Assembly (NCBI GenBank): GCA_963813195.1 | Contig: CAWEYC010000010.1 | Coordinates: forward strand, 1-64,000 | Length of the DNA stretch: 64,000 nucleotides | Direction: 5' to 3' | Source: Roseiarcus sp963813195 | Lineage (GTDB): Bacteria > Pseudomonadota > Alphaproteobacteria > Rhizobiales > Beijerinckiaceae | In this document: positions 1 to 8,877 of the stretch, one piece after another | How the letters are laid out: each line of letters starts with the position of its first letter | Position numbering within the stretch: the stretch's first letter is position 1 | Position numbers and translations under genes: made by a program | Notes under the pieces: model-generated | Told to the model about the DNA's origin: nothing | Database searches by the model: none | What the model saw: the letters and a program-made list of their open reading frames with translations, nothing else

Positions 1-1195
1 GCAACGAGGCGGTGAAGCGCTGGATTTTGTGGCAGGCGTCTTCGAGCGTCTGCAGCGAGGTGGCGTAGGAGACGCGGAAGTTCGGCCCCTGGCCGAAAGC
101 CGAGCGTGCACCACCGCGACGCCCTCGGTCTCCAGCAATTCGGTGACGAAGTCCTCGTCGGTCGCGATCGTCTTGCCGATCCGGCGCCTTGGCCGCTGGC
201 CTCGGCGCAGGATGGGTAGACGTAAAAGGCGCCCTCGGGCTTCGGGCACTGCAGGTGCTGCGCCTGACCGAGCATGGAGACGACGAGGTCGCGACGCTCC
301 TCGAACGCCTTGCGGCGCACGGGAATGAAGTCCCGCGCCCGTTGAGAGCTTCGACCGAGGCCCATTGCGAGATCGTGCAGGCGCCCGAGGTCTGCTGGCC
401 CTGAACCATGTCCATCGCCTTGATCAGCGGCGCGGGACCCGCGGCGTAGCCGATGCGCCAGCCGGTCATCGCGTAGGCTTTCGACACGCCGTTCATCGTC
501 AGCGTGCGCGAATAGAGCGCCGGCTCGATCTGCGCGGGGGTGGTGAAGACGAAATCGCCGTAGACGAGATGCTCGTACATGTCGTCGGTCAGCACCCACA
601 CATGGGGATGACGCATCAGCACCTCGGTGAGGCCCTTCAGCTCGTCGCGCGTATAGGCCGCGCCCGAAGGGTTCGAGGGCGAGTTGAGCACCACCCACTT
701 GGTGCGCGGCGTGATCGCGCGGTCGAGGTCCGCAGGCTGCAGCTTGAAGGCGTTTTCCAGCGTGGTCGGCACGAAGACCGGTTCGCCGCCATTGAGCAGC
801 ACCATGTCGGGATAGCTGACCCAATAGGGCGCGGGGATGATCACCTCGTCGCCCTTGTTCAGCGTCGCCAAGAAAGCGTTGTAGAGAATTTGCTTGCCGC
901 CCGTGCCGACGATCGTGTCGGACGGCTTGTATTCGAGGCCGTTCTCGCGCTTGAGCTTGGCCGCGATCGCCGCGCGCAGCTCGGGAATGCCGAGCACCGG
1001 CGGGTACTTGGTCTCGCCGCGCCGGATCGCGTCGATAGCCGCCTGCTTGATGTTGTCGGGCGTGTCGAAGTCCGGCTCGCCGACCGACAGCGAAATCACC
1101 TCGCGCCCTTTGGCTTTGAGATCGCGCGCCTTTTGCGTCACCGCGATGGTCGCGGAAGGCTTAACGCGAGAAAGGACGTCGGCGATGAGGGCCAT
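1..1195 (-). CDS. aatA: Aspartate aminotransferase, 5' part intact, 3' part frameshifted, runs off window
   Basis: PLP-dependent fold-type I aminotransferase, which interconverts aspartate and 2-oxoglutarate with oxaloacetate and glutamate in the cytosol. The ATG is at 1195 (MALIADVLSRVKPSATIAVT). The first about 285 residues read cleanly and contain SVGEPDFDTP, the NSPSNPSGA motif and the PLP-lysine segment NGVSKAYAMTGWRIGYAAGP. After ASVEALNG the frame breaks near 338. Homologous sequence resumes in another frame (RDFIPVRRKAFEERRDLVVS), breaks again near 184 (resuming as IGKTIATDEDFVTELLE) and again near 104 (resuming as SAFGQGPNFRVSYATSLQ). Each break is explained by one missing base. The missing C-terminus lies beyond position 1. 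Family assignment is firm; whether the breaks are real or read errors cannot be told here. Confidence 0.85.
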   Translation of the reverse strand, partial: MALIADVLSRVKPSATIAVTQKARDLKAKGREVISLSVGEPDFDTPDNIKQAAIDAIRRGETKYPPVLGIPELRAAIAAKLKRENGLEYKPSDTIVGTGGKQILYNAFLATLNKGDEVIIPAPYWVSYPDMVLLNGGEPVFVPTTLENAFKLQPADLDRAITPRTKWVVLNSPSNPSGAAYTRDELKGLTEVLMRHPHVWVLTDDMYEHLVYGDFVFTTPAQIEPALYSRTLTMNGVSKAYAMTGWRIGYAAGPAPLIKAMDMVQGQQTSGACTISQWASVEALNGRGTSFPCAARRSRSVATSSSPCSVRRSTCSARSPRAPFTSTHPAPRPAAKAPDRQDDRDRRGLRHRIAGDRGRRGGARSAFGQGPNFRVSYATSLQTLEDACHKIQRFTASL

Positions 1196-1324
1196 GGGCG
1201 ATGGTTCCTGGGTCTCTAGGGAGCCTGAAGGCGGCGCACCATAGTTTCGGCGGCGCGAAGCCGCAACCCGCGTTTCGCGATTGGGAGGGTTCGCCTCAAA
1301 TGGGGCGGCGGCGACGCGGGCTTG

Positions 1325-2598
1325 TCAGCGCGACCCCGAATACGAGCCGGCGAACGCATACCGCAATTGGATGATCGCCATGTAGGTGGTGTAGTCGCCG
1401 AAGTCGGCCGACTCGGTTTTGACCTTGTCCAATTCCAGGCCGACGTCGAGATCCCGGGTAAACCGATATCGGAGGCCGGCGGAATAGAAATACAACTGGC
1501 GGTTCGAGCGGAACGTGGGGTCGCCCTCGTCCGACGAATAAAGAGCGCCGGCGCCGAATGTCCAGCGTCCCGGCGCATATTGTATGCCCCCTTCGAAATC
1601 GTATTGCTCTTGTCGCTGGCGAACCGTCGCGGCTTCGGTGTAGCCGCTGGTTCCCGCGGTGACGGCGCCCCGCCAATGCTCCAATCGCCGTAGCCGAGCT
1701 GGAACCCGGCCTGATACGAGGTCAGCCCGTGAAACGGCGCGCCGGTCGGCGAAGGCGCGGCGTCGCCGCGTATCCCTGCCAGGCTCGCCTGGATCCGGAC
1801 GCCGCCGAACGTGGCGTCGTAATTCAGGCCGCCCTCGACGACGTTGATGAACCCGGCGCTGACCGCTTCGTACGTGCCGGTTGCGGTCGGCTCCCGCCCG
1901 ATGATGCCGAGCGACTTTTCGCCGTAGGTGAAGTCGGCGCCGGTGTCTCGCGTGTCGGGCTGGTAAGTGGCTCCGAGCTGGAGCCCATAGACGCGCGGCG
2001 ACATGTATAGCAACCGCGGGCTGGTGTTGGCGCTGCCGTAGGCGCTGATCGTATCGAAGCCGACATCCTGTGGATTCTGCAGGAAATACGGAAAATCGCC
2101 GGCGAACGATCCGACGCCATAGTCGTGCGGCCCGGTTACGGCGGTGCGCTCGCTGACGCCAGGGCCGTAGCCGATTTCCAGACGCCCGAAGGAGCCGGCG
2201 TAAAACAACGCAAGCTCCTCGAAGCTGAGCGGCGTCGCCGGCTTTATCCGCGTCAAATTGAGATTGGCCTCGTCAAACGCCACGGCCCCCCGCCTTCCGG
2301 CATAAGCGGTGTTTTCGTTGGAATAGACGTCGAGTTGGAGACCGAACGCGCTATCCCCGATCCTATAGGTTGGCGCGGCGGCGGCCTGACCCCATTCGCG
2401 ACCGATGGCGTTCGGGCTCGGGGGGAACGAAAACGGCGCGAGCGGCCACGGCGGCAGCGTCACCGGGCCGATGTCGAGCGCGGCCAATTGCGCCGACAAT
2501 TGGCCGGAATAGTCGACGCTGACTTGTGAATAGGCGGCTTCCGCCCACAGAAGCGCCACGACGCCGACATAGGAGTGCAACCCCACGATGCTTCGCAC
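1325..2598 (-). CDS. Outer-membrane porin, frameshifted
   Basis: Predicted beta-barrel porin of the Gram-negative porin superfamily. It starts with GTG at 2598 and has a signal peptide (about 25 residues, ending AAYSQ) followed by alternating amphipathic strands rich in Gly, Tyr and Phe. The N-terminal about 310 residues (to YGDWSIGG) are in one frame, which would otherwise continue as an unlikely Pro/Arg-rich tail to 1216. The barrel resumes in the neighbouring frame from VTAGTSGYTEAA and ends in a typical C-terminal strand (YAFAGSYSGSR) at 1325. A single missing G in the G run at about 1668-1671 repairs the gene to about 425 residues. Probable role is passive diffusion of small solutes. No substrate can be inferred. 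Confidence 0.75.
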
Positions 2599-2796
2599 GA
2601 GCTGCCCCCAACGGCTGCCTGCATTGCGGAAGTACTGGTCTCAATACATACGAGACTCGTGAATGCTCTAGAAGATGTGAACGAATATTGTCGCGGACGC
2701 CAAGCAAAGGCAACCCATCCTTAGCGCCGGCGCGCGCCAACTCCGGGAGGCCGACGGGCGCTTTGGGTTGGGCCTGGGTTGGGCCTCTGGCCTTTT

Positions 2797-2946
2797 CCCG
2801 GACACGCGCCTACATAGAGGGTTGCGGAGCTGGGGGGTGCGTCAGGACCATATTCCTCGGGGCCGTACGATCCCTCTGGGAGCTGTCCCTGTCCTCGCCC
2901 GTGGGCTTGGGTACACGGCGCCCACCTACTTACGTAGGCGCCCGGG
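2797..2946 (+). ncRNA. ssrS: 6S RNA candidate (ssrS) upstream of 5-formyl-THF cyclo-ligase
   Basis: The gap between the porin and the cyclo-ligase gene holds a long rod-like structure. CCCGG (2797-2801) pairs with CCGGG (2942-2946), and GCGCCTAC (2806-2813) pairs perfectly with GTAGGCGC (2934-2941). Inside there is a further hairpin, GTGGGC (2901-2906) with GCCCAC, and a large unpaired centre. This shape and its position directly upstream of the cyclo-ligase gene match 6S RNA, the RNA polymerase-sigma70 mimic, whose linkage to this gene is conserved in proteobacteria. The identification rests on structure and synteny, not on a covariance search. Confidence 0.65.
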
Positions 2947-3012
2947 ATCTCCGTCCAACGGCCTTCTCGGCTCCGCGCTTCAACTCCTGGGGATCGGCGA
3001 ATCGACTTAAAC

Positions 3013-3603
3013 ATGTCCGAGGCCGCCCCTGATCCCAAGACAATGCTGCGCCAGCAGGCGCTGGCGCGCCGCCGGTCGCTTGATCCGCAGAGCCGCGCCT
3101 TGCTGACCGCTCGCCTCGTCGAGGAAGGCGTCGCGCGCGCGCGGCTGTGGGGCGCCCGGATCGTTTCGGCCTTCTCGCCCATCCGCGATGAGCCGGACGC
3201 GCTTGCGCTTCTCCAGGCCCTCGCCGCCGAGGGGTTTGCGACCGCTCTGCCGGTCACGGTCGCCAACGGCGCGCCGCTGATCTTCCGGCTTTGGAGCCCC
3301 GGCGCCCCGACCGTCGTCGGCGCTCTCGGCATCCTCGAGCCCAGCCCGGACGCGCGCGCGGTCGATCCCGACCTCCTGTTCGTGCCGCTCGCCGCCTTCG
3401 ATCGGCGCGGTCATCGCATCGGCTATGGCGCGGGGCACTACGACCGGACGCTGAAGCGCCTGCGCGCGGCGGGCCCAGTGCGCGCCGTCGGGGTCGCCTA
3501 TTCCGTCTGCGAGGTTGCGGCCGTGCCCGATGCGGCGCACGACGAGCCGCTCGATTTCATTCTGACCGAACGCGAATGGATCGCCGCGCGGAGCGCCGGC
3601 TGA
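3013..3603 (+). CDS. 5-formyltetrahydrofolate cyclo-ligase
   Basis: Converts 5-formyl-THF plus ATP to 5,10-methenyl-THF, recycling an inhibitory folate in one-carbon metabolism. The 196-residue length is normal for the family. It shows the N-terminal basic helix (RQQALARRRSLD), AFSPIRDEPD, the LFVPLAAFDRRGHRIGYGAG segment that binds ATP and substrate, and HYDRTL. The stop overlaps the start of the next gene (ATGA at 3600s), so the two are probably co-transcribed. The 6S RNA candidate immediately upstream is the usual partner of this gene. The identification is secure. Confidence 0.93.
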   Translation: MSEAAPDPKTMLRQQALARRRSLDPQSRALLTARLVEEGVARARLWGARIVSAFSPIRDEPDALALLQALAAEGFATALPVTVANGAPLIFRLWSPGAPTVVGALGILEPSPDARAVDPDLLFVPLAAFDRRGHRIGYGAGHYDRTLKRLRAAGPVRAVGVAYSVCEVAAVPDAAHDEPLDFILTEREWIAARSAG

Positions 3604-4424
3604 TGCGTCTGCTCTTCATCGGCGACATCGTCGGCCGCTCCGGCCGGGCCGTGCTGCTCGCTCATATCGCGGCCCTGCGCGCCCGCTGGCGGCTCGATTT
3701 CATCGTCGTCAACGGCGAGAACGCGGCCGGCGGCTTCGGCATCACCGAGGCGATCTGCGAGGAATTCCTCGCCGCCGGGGTCGATGCGATCACGCTCGGC
3801 AACCACGCCTTCGACCAGCGCGAGGCGCTGGTGTTCATCGAGCGCCAGCCGCGCCTCATCCGTCCGGCCAATTTCCCCAAGGGGACGCCGGGCCGCGGGG
3901 CCAACCTGATCGAGGCCGCCAACGGCGCGAAGGTGCTGGTCGTCAACATGATGGGGCGCGTCTTCATGGACCCGCTCGACGATCCCTTCCAGCGCATCGA
4001 GCAGGAACTCGGCGCCTGCCCGCTCGGAATCGGCTGCGACGCGGCGATCCTCGATTTTCACGGCGAGGCGTCCAGCGAAAAGCAGGCCTTCGGTTATTTT
4101 GTCGACGGCCGCGCCAGCCTCGTCGTCGGCACGCATACGCACGCGCCGACCGCGGACTGGCGCATCCTCGCCGGCGGCACCGGCTTCATGACCGACGTCG
4201 GCATGAGCGGCGATTACGATTCGGTGATCGGCATGGAGAAGGACGAGCCGCTGCGCCGTTTCACCCGCCGCATTCCCAACGGACGGTTCGAGCCGGCGCT
4301 CGGGGCGGCGACCCTTTGCGGCGTCGCGGTCGAAACGGGCGCCGACGGCCTCGCGCGCAAAATCGCGCCGCTGCGCATCGGCGGCGCGCTCGCGCCGGCC
4401 GAGCCGGACTTCTGGAATCCCTGA
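3603..4424 (+). CDS. YmdB-type (TIGR00282) metallophosphoesterase
   Basis: A 273-residue cytosolic calcineurin-like phosphoesterase. Metal-binding motifs are in order: FIGDIVGRSGR (start), NGENAAGGFGI, LGNHAFDQ, DFHGEASSEK and GTHTHAPTAD. The GNHxFD and GTHTHxPT motifs are diagnostic of the TIGR00282 family, whose characterised member YmdB hydrolyses 2',3'-cyclic nucleotides. The true start is the ATG at 3603 overlapping the previous stop; a longer in-frame extension to 3291 lies inside the cyclo-ligase gene and is rejected. The physiological substrate here is unknown. Confidence 0.9.
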   Translation: MRLLFIGDIVGRSGRAVLLAHIAALRARWRLDFIVVNGENAAGGFGITEAICEEFLAAGVDAITLGNHAFDQREALVFIERQPRLIRPANFPKGTPGRGANLIEAANGAKVLVVNMMGRVFMDPLDDPFQRIEQELGACPLGIGCDAAILDFHGEASSEKQAFGYFVDGRASLVVGTHTHAPTADWRILAGGTGFMTDVGMSGDYDSVIGMEKDEPLRRFTRRIPNGRFEPALGAATLCGVAVETGADGLARKIAPLRIGGALAPAEPDFWNP

Positions 4425-4440
4425 CCTTACGAGAAACCTC

Positions 4441-5130
4441 ATGCCCATTGCGCCCACCCTCGTCTTCGATCTCGACGGCACGCTCGCGGAAACCGCCGGC
4501 GATCTCATGGGCGCGCTCAATTTCGTGCTGGCCAAGGAGGGCGTCGCGCCGGCGCCGCTCATCGCCGCGCGCTCGCTGCTGGGCGCCGGCGCACGAGCGC
4601 TCATCGCGCGCGGCTTCAAACTGTCGGGACGCGAACTCGCGCCGGCCAAGCTCGATACGCTATTCGCCGCCTTCCTCGCCCATTACAGCGCGCATATCGC
4701 GGACGAGAGCTGGCTATTCCCCGGCGTCGAGGCGTGTCTGACCCGTTGCGACGCCGCGGGCTGGCGGCTCGCCGTCTGCACCAACAAGCTCGAACATTTC
4801 TCCCATCTCCTGCTCGCCAAGCTCGGCGTCGCCGATCGCTTCGCCTTCGTCTGCGGCCAGGACACGTTCGGCGTCGGCAAGCCCGATCCGAGACCGCTGC
4901 TCGAGACGATCCGCAAAGTCGGCGGCGATCCCGGCCGCGCCGTGATGGTCGGCGATTCGCGCACCGACATCGAGACCGCGCGCGCCGCCGGGACGCCGGT
5001 CATCGCCGTCGATTTTGGCTACACCGACGTGCCGGTGGCCGAACTCGGGCCGGACCGGGTGATCTCGCATTTCGACGCGCTGTTCGACGCGGCGCAGGGA
5101 TTGCTCGGCGCGACGGCGGCCTCGCCTTGA
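4441..5130 (+). CDS. gph: Phosphoglycolate phosphatase-type HAD hydrolase
   Basis: HAD-superfamily phosphatase of 229 residues with motif I DLDGTLAE (catalytic Asp near residue 10), motif II (CTNKLEHF), the conserved Lys region GVGKPDPRPL, and motif IV MVGDSRTDIETA. This subfamily dephosphorylates 2-phosphoglycolate produced by DNA repair or photorespiratory chemistry. It lies 16 bp after the phosphoesterase gene on the same strand and is probably in the same transcription unit. The HAD class is certain. Phosphoglycolate as substrate is likely by family but not proven by sequence. Confidence 0.88.
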   Translation: MPIAPTLVFDLDGTLAETAGDLMGALNFVLAKEGVAPAPLIAARSLLGAGARALIARGFKLSGRELAPAKLDTLFAAFLAHYSAHIADESWLFPGVEACLTRCDAAGWRLAVCTNKLEHFSHLLLAKLGVADRFAFVCGQDTFGVGKPDPRPLLETIRKVGGDPGRAVMVGDSRTDIETARAAGTPVIAVDFGYTDVPVAELGPDRVISHFDALFDAAQGLLGATAASP

Positions 5131-5171
5131 CTCGCGGTTCGCCCCAGCCTTAAACGAAGCCTCCGCGGCCA

Positions 5172-5246
5172 GGGCGATTAGCTCAGCGGTAGAGCACTCC
5201 CTTCACACGGGAGGGGTCACAGGTTCGATCCCTGTATCGCCCACCA
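5172..5246 (+). tRNA. tRNA-Val (anticodon CAC)
   Basis: A 75-nt cloverleaf. The acceptor stem GGGCGAT pairs with ATCGCCC, the D arm is GCTCAGCGGTAGAGC, the anticodon arm is CTCCC-TTCACAC-GGGAG with anticodon CAC, the T arm is ACAGG-TTCGATC-CCTGT, and the CCA end is encoded. It stands alone downstream of gph. The accessory block begins directly downstream, a position typical for integrated DNA, but no duplicated tRNA 3' end or integrase was seen. Confidence 0.97.
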
Positions 5247-5459
5247 TTCGGTCCGCTCGAGGCCGTATGGTTTCCCTGGTGTCAAAATCCGGCGATATGC
5301 CTGAGGGTTATCGGCGCTTCACCCGGTCTGCGGCGAGGCGACCGAGGACTTGTCGCCGCAAGGGGCCCAGAACGGCCGTTTATTTGGGTTTGGCGAGCGG
5401 ACGCCTTGAAGGCGGGCCGGCGACGGATTAGCGTCCTCGGAGATAACCAAGAAAAGACG

Positions 5460-6632
5460 ATGGACAGCATACGCATCCTCGAAAGGCTCATCGGCTTTCC
5501 AACCGTGAGCCGCGATTCGAATCTCGACCTCATCGCCTATGTGTCGGAAGTGTTGCGAGATCGCGGCGTCGCCAGCCGTCTTGTTCATTCTGAGGACGGC
5601 CGCAAGGCCAATTTATTCGCCACGATCGGCCCGGCCGATCGGTCCGGCATCATGTTATCCGGCCACACCGACGTCGTGCCGGTGGACGGCCAGGACTGGA
5701 CCGTGCCGCCCTTCAACTTGACCCAGTGCAATGGCAAGCTGTTCGGGCGCGGCGCCGCCGACATGAAAGGTTTTGTCGCCTGCGCCATCGCCGCCGTGCT
5801 GAAGGCTGCGGACCGGACGCTGCGTACACCGCTGCACCTGGCCTTGTCCTATGATGAGGAGATCGGTTGCCTCGGCGTGCGCAGCCTGGTGGACATGCTC
5901 GCCGCCTCGCCCCAAAAACCGCTTCTGTGCATCGTTGGAGAGCCGACCTCCATGCAGGTCGCCACAGGTCACAAGGGCAAGGTCGCCGCTCGCGCCATCT
6001 GCCGGGGTCGCGAAGGTCATTCGGCGCTCGCGCCGCTGGCGCTCAACGCTATCCACCTCGCCTGCGATTTCGTCGGCGCTCTCCGCCAAGAACAAGACCG
6101 GCTGGCCCGCGACGGCGCCCGGGACGGCGACTATGACATTCCCTACACTACCGTCCACGTCGGCAAGATCAGCGGCGGCGTAGCGCTCAACATCGTCCCA
6201 AACCTTTGTCAGGTCGATTTCGAGATTCGCAATGTCGGCGCAGACAACCCGGACGCCATCCTTGAGCGTCTGCGCACCGAAGGTATTCACATCGCTTCCG
6301 CCGTCGAGGAGATTGCGCCGGAGGCTCGCATCGACATTGAGACAACCAATACCTATCCAGGTCTCGATACGCCGCCGACTTCAGAGACGGTGGCTTTCGT
6401 AAAATCGCTGGTCGGCGCGAACGGCACGATCAAAGTGGCATTTGGCACGGAAGGCGGTCTGTTCAGCCGCGATATCGGTACGCCGACGGTCGTCTGCGGT
6501 CCGGGATCGATGGCGCAGGGCCACAAGCCGGACGAATTTGTCGCGATCGAGCAGATGCGCCGCTGCGACGAAATGCTGGAAAGGCTTCTGAATCGACTTG
6601 CGGAAGAAGCGTTGCCGACAGCCTCGACCTAG
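5460..6632 (+). CDS. argE: Acetylornithine deacetylase / M20 family amidohydrolase
   Basis: Zinc-dependent M20 amidohydrolase of 390 residues that removes the acetyl group from N-acetylornithine or a related N-acyl amino acid. Visible signature residues are SGHTDVVPVDG (metal His and Asp), GRGAADMKGF, the catalytic-base region SYDEEIGCLG, IVGEPTS, the dimerisation lid with GREGHSA, and the C-terminal metal His in MAQGHKPDEF. The ATG at 5460 is chosen over an in-frame TTG at 5406 because GGAG lies just upstream. It is convergent with the LysR gene that follows. Its setting among catabolic genes, plus a second decayed copy near 11.9 kb, suggests an N-acyl catabolic role rather than arginine synthesis. 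Confidence 0.87.
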   Translation: MDSIRILERLIGFPTVSRDSNLDLIAYVSEVLRDRGVASRLVHSEDGRKANLFATIGPADRSGIMLSGHTDVVPVDGQDWTVPPFNLTQCNGKLFGRGAADMKGFVACAIAAVLKAADRTLRTPLHLALSYDEEIGCLGVRSLVDMLAASPQKPLLCIVGEPTSMQVATGHKGKVAARAICRGREGHSALAPLALNAIHLACDFVGALRQEQDRLARDGARDGDYDIPYTTVHVGKISGGVALNIVPNLCQVDFEIRNVGADNPDAILERLRTEGIHIASAVEEIAPEARIDIETTNTYPGLDTPPTSETVAFVKSLVGANGTIKVAFGTEGGLFSRDIGTPTVVCGPGSMAQGHKPDEFVAIEQMRRCDEMLERLLNRLAEEALPTAST

Positions 6633-6633
6633 C

Positions 6634-7569
6634 CTAGGTCACGATCCGCTCGGTTACGAACACGCCTTGTTCGATGACGAAGTCCTTACAATGGTCGATG
6701 AAGGCCTGCACAGTTTTCGTACGATGCTCCGTGTTGGGCATGAGTATTCCCATCGTAAGCGGACGCAAATCCCCGGCCAGGGGAACGAACGCGAGCGGCT
6801 TGCCATCGGGTGATAGCGTGTTCAGGGGTCGCATGTTGGCGATGCCGTAACCAAATCCGTTCGCCACCAAGGAACGCATCAGAGCTATGTCGCCGGTACG
6901 TTCTGCAATGTTGGGCCGCAGACCTTTTAGCTGAAAAGCGGACAGAAAGTATTCACGACTGACCGGAAGGTCGAGCAGAACCATCGGCTCGTCGACCAGC
7001 TCTTCCGTCGATATCGAGGTCTTAGCGGCAAGCGCGTGCCCCGCCGGCAGGAGGATATAGGCCGGCAACAGCATAAGCGGTACGAAGACCATGTCCTGCG
7101 AGAGATCGAGATCGTAGGTAAGAGCCAGATCGATGTCGCCGCGCTGGAGCATTTCCAGCAACTGACCCTGGTTGAGCTCGAACTGCCTGACGCGAACGTC
7201 CGGATACGCGTTGTCGAACCTTCGACGCAGGGCAGGCAAAATGATTTGCGCGAAGGTCGACAGGCAACCAATCGCCAGCGGTCCCCTGACCTTTTCGACT
7301 ATGTCGCCGGCGACATCATGCAACGCTTCGGCCTCAGTGAGAAGCCGCGACACCTCCTTTAGAAACACGCGGCCGCCGGCAGTCAGCGACAGACCATGCG
7401 AATGTTTGCGCACAAAAAGCTGAATGCCGAATTCAGCTTCCAGCTGAGCGATGGAAGCCGAAATGGATGGCGGCGAGACATTCACCTGCTCCGCAGCCTT
7501 GACTATCGATCCCGCCTCTCCTACGGCGACAAAATATTCCAGCTGTCGAAGCGTGAAGCGAAGCGGCAT
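6634..7569 (-). CDS. LysR family transcriptional regulator
   Basis: About 311 residues. An N-terminal winged helix-turn-helix (FTLRQLEYFVAVGEAGSIVK, then AAEQVNVSPPSISASI) is followed by a LysR substrate-binding domain (FAQIILPALRRRF, then DIDLALTYDL). An ATG at 7605 is also in frame, but the ATG at 7569 (MPLRFTLRQ) fits the family N-terminus. Its 3' end meets argE tail to tail. The ISAs1 copy inserted 56 bp upstream of the chosen start, so the native promoter and any divergent target gene have probably been separated from it. The inducer is unknown. Confidence 0.88.
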   Translation of the reverse strand: MPLRFTLRQLEYFVAVGEAGSIVKAAEQVNVSPPSISASIAQLEAEFGIQLFVRKHSHGLSLTAGGRVFLKEVSRLLTEAEALHDVAGDIVEKVRGPLAIGCLSTFAQIILPALRRRFDNAYPDVRVRQFELNQGQLLEMLQRGDIDLALTYDLDLSQDMVFVPLMLLPAYILLPAGHALAAKTSISTEELVDEPMVLLDLPVSREYFLSAFQLKGLRPNIAERTGDIALMRSLVANGFGYGIANMRPLNTLSPDGKPLAFVPLAGDLRPLTMGILMPNTEHRTKTVQAFIDHCKDFVIEQGVFVTERIVT

Positions 7570-7614
7570 AGCCAGCCATATTGCCGGTTTCAGAGCGCTG
7601 ATCAAGGCGCTGAC

Positions 7615-7624
7615 GCTGCTTAAT
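7615..7624. repeat. Left copy of the 10-bp target site duplication of the ISAs1 element
   Basis: GCTGCTTAAT lies immediately outside the left inverted repeat and is repeated exactly at 8878-8887 outside the right one. Removing 7625-8887 would restore the uninterrupted pre-insertion site upstream of the LysR gene. Confidence 0.95.
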
Positions 7625-8877
7625 CAGGGCAATCGGGTGAAGGACTTCGTGACAACGGGGTGAAATGCTGAATCTGTAGGAATCCTCTGATCTGCATTCG
7701 GGGGGATTTTATGGACGACGGCGCCGAGAATTTCATGGCTTTGGCCGAAACGACGGTTTTCCTGGAATATTTCAAAGATATGCCGGATCGCCGCCAAACG
7801 GGGAAGGTGATCTATCCGCTCGACGAGATTTTGCTCTTGTGCCTTCTGGCGGTGTTGGCGGGAAGCGAGGCGTTCACCGAGATCGCCCGTTTCGGCGAAA
7901 GGAAGCTGGCGCTCTTGCGTCGGTTCCGCCCCTTCAAGGACGGCACTCCGGCCCATGATCATCTGGGCGACATTTTCGCCACCCTTGACGCGGCGGCGTT
8001 CCAACGGTGCTTCGTCGCTTGGGCGGCGGCGCTGACCAAGACCCCGGTCGAGGTGATCGCCATCGACGGCAAGACCTCGCGCCGCTCGTATCAAAAGAAG
8101 GGATCGAAGGAGCCGATCCACATCGTCTCGGCTTTCGCCGCGCGCCAGCGTCTCGTCATGGGTCAAATCGCGGTGGCGGAAAAATCCAACGAGATCGTCG
8201 CCATCCCCGCCCTGCTGGACATGATGGCGATCGAAGGAGCCGTCGTCACCATCGACGCGATGGGATGTCAACGCAACATCGCCAAGAAGATCATTGACAA
8301 GAAAGCCGACTACCTCATCGCGCTCAAAGGCAATCAAGGCACACTGCACGACGACGTCAAACTCCTTGCCGTCGAGCAGAAAGCCAACGGTTTCAAGGAC
8401 GTCACGATCAGCCGACACGAAACGGTCGATGGCGATCATGGGCGGATCGAAACACGGTCCTACACCGTGCTCCACAATGTCGAATGGCTTCAAAAGCGCC
8501 ATGACTGGCCCGGCCTCAAGGGCGTCGTCATGGTCGAGAGCCGGCGTGAGATCGAGGGTAAATTCTCAAAAGAGACGCGATTCTACATCACCTCGCTGAC
8601 CTTGCTCGCCAACACGCTCGGGCCAATGATCCGCGATCATTGGGCGATCGAAAACGGCCTGCACTGGTTGCTCGACATGCTCTTTCGCGATGACGAATGC
8701 CGGGTGCGAACCGAAAACGCCCCCGCCAACTTCACAACCCTAAAGCACATCGCAAACAACCTATTTCGCATCGCTCCTGGAAAAGACTCCCAACGTCTCA
8801 AGCGAAAAACCGCCGGATGGGACGACGACTACCTCGCAAGCCTCATCGCCGCTTAATGCCTTCACCCGATTCCCCTG
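7625..8877 (+). mobile_element. ISAs1-family insertion sequence, complete (1253 bp)
   Basis: The element is bounded by near-perfect 19-bp terminal inverted repeats: CAGGGCAATCGGGTGAAGG at 7625-7643 and the complement of CAGGGGAATCGGGTGAAGG at 8859-8877 (one mismatch). It is flanked by a perfect 10-bp direct duplication GCTGCTTAAT (7615-7624 and 8878-8887). It carries one intact transposase gene. The intact ends, target duplication and open frame point to recent transposition and probable activity. Confidence 0.95.
7711..8856 (+). CDS. ISAs1-family DDE transposase
   Basis: A 381-residue transposase. The N-terminal DDE-associated domain (FKDMPDRRQTGKVIYPLDEI and LAVLAGSEAFTEIARFGE) is followed by the catalytic core with VIAIDGKTSRRS (first Asp), VVTIDAMGCQ (second Asp) and RDHWAIENGLHWLLDMLFRD (Glu). 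These motifs and the length are those of the ISAs1 family. The gene fills almost the whole element, and its stop is 3 bp before the right inverted repeat. An internal ATG (MALAET) at 7735 is an alternative start. Confidence 0.95.
   Translation: MDDGAENFMALAETTVFLEYFKDMPDRRQTGKVIYPLDEILLLCLLAVLAGSEAFTEIARFGERKLALLRRFRPFKDGTPAHDHLGDIFATLDAAAFQRCFVAWAAALTKTPVEVIAIDGKTSRRSYQKKGSKEPIHIVSAFAARQRLVMGQIAVAEKSNEIVAIPALLDMMAIEGAVVTIDAMGCQRNIAKKIIDKKADYLIALKGNQGTLHDDVKLLAVEQKANGFKDVTISRHETVDGDHGRIETRSYTVLHNVEWLQKRHDWPGLKGVVMVESRREIEGKFSKETRFYITSLTLLANTLGPMIRDHWAIENGLHWLLDMLFRDDECRVRTENAPANFTTLKHIANNLFRIAPGKDSQRLKRKTAGWDDDYLASLIAA

Noticed and set aside
365..1219. Long plus-strand frame (284 codons)
   Set aside because: It is the antisense shadow of the aspartate aminotransferase gene; its translation is Arg/Val/Asp-rich with no family features.
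1216..1665. C-terminal tail of the 460-residue porin frame
   Set aside because: The Pro/Arg-rich tail is out-of-frame sequence; the real barrel strands are in the neighbouring frame ending at 1325.
5247..5459. Attachment site or integrase near tRNA-Val
   Set aside because: No repeat of the tRNA 3' end and no recombinase gene was seen in the window.
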